IMG/VR virus record: IMGVR_UViG_3300037504_000243
Coordinates: 1-63,022 of that record
Origin: a virus
Reading direction: 5' to 3' (one strand)
DNA: 63,022 nt
Shown here: positions 59,081 through 63,022 of the stretch, piece by piece
Numbering within the stretch: position 1 is the stretch's first letter
How the letters are laid out: each line of letters starts with the position of its first letter
Position numbers and translations under genes: made by a program
The notes under the pieces: generated by a model
Database searches by the model: none
Told to the model about the DNA's origin: nothing
Seen by the model: only the letters and a program-made list of their open reading frames with translations

Positions 59081-59296
59081 TTATCGACTTTGATTATACT
59101 TCGTCACCTCCTTTACTAAACCCTCAGTTATCATTTCAATCCCTCGCAGTTGTCGGACTACAGGAACCACCTCTTCTTTCATTAGTTGCGCTGCTTCTTG
59201 TCGGTCCAGACAATACATGTAGATCAACGTATCTTTAAGTATATGTGCCGCCGCGTTTAACCTACCCTCTAACCACGTACTGACATTTTTTCTCAT
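59081..59296 (-). CDS. Hypothetical helical protein
   Basis: A 71-residue protein with AGGAGGACA upstream of ATG 59296. All helix: LEGRLNAAAHILKDTLIYMY, DRQEAAQLMKEEVVPVVRQL. Unknown. Confidence 0.6.
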   Translation of the reverse strand: MRKNVSTWLEGRLNAAAHILKDTLIYMYCLDRQEAAQLMKEEVVPVVRQLRGIEMITEGLVKEVTKYNQSR

Positions 59297-59307
59297 CTTG
59301 TGTCCTC

Positions 59308-59592
59308 CTAAATATCACCTAGTGATATTGCTCTTTGATGTAAATCTTCCAACCTATCCAGGTCCGTATAACACTCGTTTGCCTCTTCCCAAATCGCTTC
59401 AATTGCAATGAGATTCTGTTTACCCTGGTCTAGTCTCTTCTTCTCCCTGACTAAATCGTACTCTATAACTTCACGGTTCTCATACGACCAATCACCGGTT
59501 TTCATCCCGTGCTCTAGCCGCGCCTTATTTCTCTCGATGTTACGTTCAACGTGTTCTATACGTTCCTTTAATCTATTAACGTAAACCTTCAT
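59308..59592 (-). CDS. Small coiled-coil protein
   Basis: A 94-residue protein; ATG 59592 with AGGAGGTAACGA is preferred. RLKERIEHVERNIERNKARL is a coiled coil. Unknown. Confidence 0.65.
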   Translation of the reverse strand: MKVYVNRLKERIEHVERNIERNKARLEHGMKTGDWSYENREVIEYDLVREKKRLDQGKQNLIAIEAIWEEANECYTDLDRLEDLHQRAISLGDI

Positions 59593-59605
59593 TTCGTTAC
59601 CTCCT

Positions 59606-59848
59606 TTACTCACACAATTCTCTTGCAGCGTTATACCTTACCCACCCGTCGTATGGGTTATACGGCAATGCTAAGTAGTCGTCTCGATCTATATTGACAA
59701 CACAGTCAGAACCATTTTCTCTCTTTTGCACCACTCCGTTGGCGTCTTCCAAACTTAACACTAGGTAGTAAACAGCATCGTAAACAGCTACACCTAACCC
59801 GTTTACAAACATGTCTCCAGACCACTCGATAAACTTCTTTTCTGTCAT
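59606..59848 (-). CDS. Hypothetical protein
   Basis: An 80-residue acidic protein from ATG 59848 with AGGAGGTAATGAG. VAVYDAVYYLVLSLEDANG. Not recognised. Confidence 0.65.
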   Translation of the reverse strand: MTEKKFIEWSGDMFVNGLGVAVYDAVYYLVLSLEDANGVVQKRENGSDCVVNIDRDDYLALPYNPYDGWVRYNAARELCE

Positions 59849-59886
59849 CTCATTACCTCCTATTGTTATCATTTACACACTACCAG

Positions 59887-59923
59887 GTTGGCGCTCTACA
59901 ACCTCAATCGTAGAGCGCCCAAC
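59887..59923 (-). terminator. Hairpin terminator
   Basis: GTTGGCGCTCTAC (59887-59899) pairs with GTAGAGCGCCCAAC (59910-59923) with one bulged C. It lies between the stop of 59935-60225 and the next gene on the minus strand. Confidence 0.7.
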
Positions 59924-59934
59924 TAGTACTACCA

Positions 59935-60225
59935 TTATCTACCCACCACTAACACGCCCAACTCCCAGAGATATCGAGCGTAATCGTTAAACTCAACAAA
60001 CTCGTTCTTGATATCGGCGGGTATAGTGGTGGTATGCCACCACCCACTAAGCTCAACCACGAGTTCGTTGTAGGTTATCGGCGAGTGCTTCTTATATTTG
60101 TGGTATACTACCACATGTATAATCTTCTTATCAGTAGAGTTGCATTGATCGATACACCATTCATACAGCCTCTTGATATACTGCAGCTTCTCATTACAGG
60201 CCAGGTCCATATTATTACTACACAT
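59935..60225 (-). CDS. Hypothetical protein
   Basis: A 96-residue protein from ATG 60225 with AGGAGGTAC. LQYIKRLYEWCIDQCN and VVELSGWWHTTTIPADIKNE. Several Cys near the start. Unknown. Confidence 0.6.
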   Translation of the reverse strand: MCSNNMDLACNEKLQYIKRLYEWCIDQCNSTDKKIIHVVVYHKYKKHSPITYNELVVELSGWWHTTTIPADIKNEFVEFNDYARYLWELGVLVVGR

Positions 60226-60236
60226 TCTAGTACCTC

Positions 60237-60545
60237 CTATCTGGTAAGGTCAAAGTATATCCAGCCACCCAGATATACCGATTCCTGCCCGCCGTCTTTG
60301 ACAAACTCTATCTGACACCGGGCCTTGTTAGTATACCGTGAAGTGGTTTTATGCTGACCACCGGTCACTTCGACATTGATAGCTAACTTCATTAACCCAT
60401 CCCCGGCTAACACTCTGAACTCACAACCTGGGAACTCATTATCTCTATAGTCATCACCACTCTCTAAAGTGGCTCCAGCAATCCAACCATCTGGTAACAG
60501 ATAGTTCCCCACTTTTGGGGTATGCCTTACCCTACTAACCAACAT
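60237..60545 (-). CDS. Hypothetical protein
   Basis: A 102-residue beta-rich protein from ATG 60545 with GAGGAGGTACG. FPGCEFRVLAGDGLMKLAIN and VYLGGWIYFDLTR. Unknown. Confidence 0.6.
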   Translation of the reverse strand: MLVSRVRHTPKVGNYLLPDGWIAGATLESGDDYRDNEFPGCEFRVLAGDGLMKLAINVEVTGGQHKTTSRYTNKARCQIEFVKDGGQESVYLGGWIYFDLTR

Positions 60546-60635
60546 AATACGTACCTCCTCGTTACTGATTAATTCAAACTCCGGCCTAGTGACTCTCACC
60601 AATAGGCCGACGGTTGAACCAACCTATACCTGACT

Positions 60636-60914
60636 CTACTGTTCGTCGTGACTCCTGATAATGTCCAAGTAGTTAACCTCCTCTAAAGCGGCGGTCAACA
60701 TGTCACTTGCTAAACAGGCACCCATCTCACCACTCTGGGACTCAACCATCTCTTCGACAAAATACTTAAGCTCATCCACCTTTTCATAAACCTCCTTGCT
60801 GTCATCATTAGCCAGCTCATACAACTACTCGTTCGAGTAGGGCTCATTGTCCAGCCACAGAGATACTAACCAGGTCTCATAGTTGGTATACCCATTATAA
60901 GTATTATCAGTCAT
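60636..60914 (-). pseudogene. Early small gene split by an in-frame TAG
   Basis: ATG 60914 with AGGAGGTAATGAG opens a frame encoding NGYTNYETWLVSLWLDNEP, a recognisable start of a common small phage protein family. The frame hits TAG at 60825-60827 and continues open for 62 codons of helical sequence ending at 60636, as in the intact family. The stop sits in a perfect hairpin, CTACTCG-TT-CGAGTAG (60825-60840). It may be a nonsense mutation or a readthrough site. Confidence 0.6.
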
Positions 60915-60925
60915 CTCATTACCTC

Positions 60926-60955
60926 CTATTGTTATTGTTATTGTTATTGTTACTG
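60926..60955. repeat. ATTGTT hexanucleotide repeat
   Basis: Four to five units of ATTGTT (AACAAT on the coding strand) directly upstream of the AGGAGG site of the split gene. Same family of six-base repeats as at 1467, 12002 and the contig ends. Confidence 0.65.
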
Positions 60956-60961
60956 TTTTCC

Positions 60962-61025
60962 AGTAACTTCAACAACAGGGCAGTGGTAGTGATATCACTA
61001 CCACTGCCCTGTTGTTGAAGTTACT
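60962..61025. terminator. 64-bp perfect palindrome
   Basis: Two 32-base arms with no spacer, centred on GAT|ATC at 60993/60994, with no mismatch. One end overlaps the stop codon of the gene at 61021-61236. It is probably an extreme intrinsic hairpin or two-way terminator. A replication or recombination site, or an assembly artefact, is possible. Confidence 0.8.
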
Positions 61026-61236
61026 CGTTAGTGACACGGTCCGCGGTTATCAATGCCCGCTCTTCGTCAACACCCTCCCCCTTAAACAGAGGGTTACCGT
61101 GTTTATCCTCCCCTAAATGCAGTTGGTTAAGCTCATCAATAAGCCCCATCAACCGGTCCGGGGTTTCGACTAATCCATCATCCCACAGCGTCTTAGCCGT
61201 GAGAATATCGCTCACTAACTTGGTAATCTTGTCCAT
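61021..61236 (-). CDS. Small hypothetical early protein
   Basis: A 71-residue protein. ATG 61236 with AGGAGGTAACGAG is preferred. ITKLVSDILTAKTLWDDGLV and ETPDRLMGLIDELNQLHLG. The first leftward gene after the divergent control region. Unknown. Confidence 0.65.
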   Translation of the reverse strand: MDKITKLVSDILTAKTLWDDGLVETPDRLMGLIDELNQLHLGEDKHGNPLFKGEGVDEERALITADRVTNE

Positions 61237-61872
61237 CTCGTTACCTCCTATTGTATATACTCTATATATTATTTCTCTCCCTCTCTCTCTCTCACTGCCC
61301 CTGAGTTCCTTCGCTCGCTGTCTCACCGGAATCCCTGCCGTCCATTGGCTGCCCATCCTTCGAGCTTTCACTGATCGGGCTCTCTATTCTATTTTCAAAG
61401 ATCATGTTGAGTGTTTGCTGTGTGTTTCTGTTTCGCTCTTGCCTGTATAATATTGCAACCCCTGTGCCAACTTGGCACACCTTACACCACACCCCCACCT
61501 ACATACCACGCAACTATTTGTTATCACTGCAATAATACCCATATAAAAATCTTCTACGCCAGTACCTTCACTCCCTCAAACCCAATCTCGATTGTTCAAA
61601 ATTCTGTACCCGCACTTACGGAATGAAACATAATTCTGCACTCACCTACCTCTCACCCTCTGTGCCCGTAAGGCCCGTGCCAGTCCGTCACATGTTCACA
61701 ATCTATACAAAAATTTGGACCCTGTACAAAAACCTGTACCCCCCACACCACCTCGGTAAACTCTTAACCATTAGCAAATATTTACGGTCATCACCCTCCC
61801 CCTCGCTCGACAATGTTTCAACCGTTTCACCACCCCACCTCACCGCCACAACCCTACTCTATTCCTACCATA

Positions 61873-61901
61873 TTGACATCCACTCCATGCTAGTTTATAT
61901 T
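61873..61901 (+). promoter_or_regulatory. Sigma70-type promoter of the structural operon
   Basis: TTGACA (61873-61878), 17-base spacer and TATATT (61896-61901). A second, weaker set starts on the last base: TTGACT (61901-61906), 17 bases and TATTAC. Both point to the terminase small subunit 300 bases away. TGAAAC copies just downstream may be operators. Confidence 0.75.
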
Positions 61902-62021
61902 TGACTAGTACAAACACTTAGTGTATTACAGTGATATGAAACAATTCTGAAACAGTGAAACAGTGAGTGATCGTTTGAGTGAAACAACCTCCACATACCT
62001 CGACAACCACCGCACCCCGCA

Positions 62022-62060
62022 GCGCTCCGGGGGGACTACCTCCATTACCCTCCGGAGCGC
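62022..62060 (+). promoter_or_regulatory. Leader hairpin before the terminase small subunit
   Basis: GCGCTCCGG (62022-62030) pairs with CCGGAGCGC (62052-62060), with further GGG/CCC pairing inside. It lies between promoter and gene and could be an attenuator, or part of the packaging recognition site, since such sites often lie near terS. Confidence 0.55.
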
Positions 62061-62215
62061 CACCCCCTACCGCTCTCACCTGACCCCACCCTACACCTCT
62101 AAGAGAGTTTCACATGAAACATACGTCCACACTCTGCTAATGTCTCTACCACCAAAGAGTATCTCCTTATTGTTACCCTGTGTCGAGCAGTGGTATGGTG
62201 ACGTGGGAGGTTTCA

Positions 62216-63022
62216 ATGACACTCAAACGGCCTGACTCATTCTGGGAGCACATACGCGCCCGCTATGAGGCCGGGGGACCGCGCAACACCCAGTCCGCTC
62301 TGGCCCGTGAGTTTGGCGTCTCACATACCGCCATCAGAAAACACCGTGTCCAAGAGAACTGGGTGGACCCCATCAGAGACGAGGTCAAACACACCGCCGA
62401 CGCCATGCTCAACGGTCTGTGTGGCTACTCCCCCGACCTTCACGACACCGACATTGGTACTGGCGACCTCAATATAGTAGGTCTGACCGAGAAGGACATC
62501 GAGGCAGTGTTACCTATGCCTTCATCCGACCCCGCCCTTAACCCTGACCAACCCTTGACCCAAGCTGAACGAGACCGTCAAGGTGTGATACAACGAGAGG
62601 CTAGGAAACGAGCATTAATAAAACTACGGCATCGTAAGGAGTGGAGGATACCGCTTCAACTCTTCCATGCCGCTAAGAAAGATTTCGATACCGGCGACCT
62701 TATCGACGCTGGAAAAAAAATGGACGGAGCGAAACGAGCGGCCGAGACTTTGGCTCTCATTCAGTCAAATGAAGGCCGGCTTTGGGACCTTAACCGAGCT
62801 AGCGACGACTTTGTCCAGGATATGACAGTAGCCGCCCGAGACCTGTTGAGGGATAGTGGTTTTACTCTTAATCTACCAAGCAGTAGTATTGAGAATGATA
62901 CTGATACTGATACTGATACTGATACTGATACTGATACTGATACTGATACTGATACTGATACTGATACTGATACTGATACTGATACTGATACTGATACTGA
63001 TACTGATACTGATACTGATACT
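62216..63022 (+). CDS. Terminase small subunit with Asp-Thr repeat tail (runs off contig end)
   Basis: Starts at ATG 62216 with GTGGGAGG upstream. The first 227 codons give a basic protein. Residues ~20-45 (RNTQSALAREFGVSHTAIRKH) form a helix-turn-helix for DNA recognition, then an acidic part and two Lys/Arg-rich helices (ARKRALIKLRHRKEWR). From 62897 the frame reads pure Asp-Thr pairs to the contig end, and on circular joining it continues to TAG 147-149. It selects phage DNA and hands it to TerL. An acidic Asp-Thr tail of at least 42 residues is not a usual feature. Complete length likely about 277 residues or more. Confidence 0.85.
   Translation, partial: MTLKRPDSFWEHIRARYEAGGPRNTQSALAREFGVSHTAIRKHRVQENWVDPIRDEVKHTADAMLNGLCGYSPDLHDTDIGTGDLNIVGLTEKDIEAVLPMPSSDPALNPDQPLTQAERDRQGVIQREARKRALIKLRHRKEWRIPLQLFHAAKKDFDTGDLIDAGKKMDGAKRAAETLALIQSNEGRLWDLNRASDDFVQDMTVAARDLLRDSGFTLNLPSSSIENDTDTDTDTDTDTDTDTDTDTDTDTDTDTDTDTDTDTDTDTDT
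62897..63022. repeat. Pure hexanucleotide array, right contig end
   Basis: Twenty-one perfect GATACT copies, coding for Asp-Thr in the terminase small subunit. Bases 62898-63022 duplicate 1-125, so only one array probably exists in the genome and the contig overlaps itself. Confidence 0.97.

Larger units (their letters stand above)
61237..62215. other. Divergent control region without convincing genes
   Basis: About 980 bases between the leftward early genes and the terminase small subunit. It contains a CT-rich tract (61272-61294), a 17-base palindrome TGTGCCAA-C-TTGGCACA at 61463-61479 next to TATAAT (61446-61451), TGAAAC/GTTTCA motifs (61808-62120), the rightward promoter at 61873 and a strong hairpin at 62022-62060. 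The ORFs here lack sites and have odd composition. Confidence 0.65.

Noticed and set aside
60962-61025. Protelomerase target (linear plasmid-like prophage)
   Set aside because: The palindrome fits in size but no protelomerase or partition genes are present; kept only as an alternative.
61292-61498. Leftward ORF of 68 codons in the control region
   Set aside because: It crosses the operator-like palindrome and has no convincing start or family; the CT-rich tract nearby is non-coding in appearance.
61623-61904. Rightward ORF of 93 codons in the control region
   Set aside because: Composition is simple and Pro/Ser/Tyr-rich, with no binding site, and it overlaps the promoter.
61963-62235. Rightward ORF of 90 codons before terS
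   Set aside because: It starts at GTG with no binding site, runs through the leader hairpin and overlaps the terS start in another frame.

Overview
The window is an essentially complete genome of a tailed double-stranded DNA phage, about 62.9 kb. The first 125 and last 125 bases are identical and lie inside a pure (GATACT)n array. This shows a circular or circularly permuted genome cut open at a repeat the assembly could not cross. A spanin pair and an N-acetylmuramoyl amidase point to a Gram-negative host. A tape measure of about 835 residues with no visible sheath gene points to a siphovirus-like tail. I see no integrase or transposase, so despite Mu-type head genes there is no sign of Mu-like transposition.

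Layout. (1) The rightward operon runs from a sigma70-like promoter at 61.87 kb, through the terminase small subunit (62.2 kb to the contig end), and on from 0.1 to 31.7 kb. It holds TerL, portal, a giant MuF polyvalent protein, Mu gpG-like protein, protease/scaffold, lambda D-like decoration protein, lambda E-like capsid, gp36/gp37-like connectors, tail tube, a fibre module, lysis genes, tail chaperones, tape measure, a sulfotransferase-like enzyme, a tail hub with a lectin-like domain, and tail-tip proteins. (2) A leftward block, 41.75 to 31.7 kb, is a carbohydrate island: five glycosyltransferases, a UDP-galactopyranose mutase, a methyltransferase and small zinc-ribbon or membrane proteins. 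(3) A leftward replication and nucleotide block, 57.4 to 42.3 kb, carries a sliding clamp, XRE and RHH regulators, a uracil-glycosylase/PolA fusion, an Fe-S helicase, a D12 methylase, an SSB-like protein, a Sak4-like ATPase, an ERCC4 nuclease, a class II ribonucleotide reductase, a PD-(D/E)XK nuclease and a dNTP diphosphohydrolase/HTH fusion. (4) A leftward set of small early-type genes lies at 61.2 to 57.4 kb. The rightward and leftward programmes diverge from a ~980 bp regulatory region at 61.24-62.22 kb. A second ~810 bp gene-free region at 55.6-56.4 kb is packed with TGTCAC iterons and looks like a replication origin.

The most interesting system is a proposed virion-glycosylation pathway. 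Four unrelated virion proteins (head decoration, tail tube, a tail protein after the tape measure, and a duplicated-domain tail-tip protein) end in mucin-like Thr/Ser tails that all finish in Ala-Pro. The structural operon runs convergently into an island of sugar-handling enzymes. The first of these is a GT-A enzyme with an Asp-Ala-His-Cys metal motif like that of polypeptide GalNAc-transferases. A PAPS-type sulfotransferase sits among the tail genes. I infer that the phage O-glycosylates, and perhaps sulfates, its own particle.

Other notable points: a 1268-residue head protein joining a zincin-like protease, MuF and a protein-kinase-like fold; a 64 bp perfect palindrome; two genes split by in-frame stop codons (endolysin and a small early gene); a nested scaffold start in the protease gene; and a repeated TTGACA-N17 promoter family ahead of the leftward operons. 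All calls rest on reading the sequence by eye; no database search was run.
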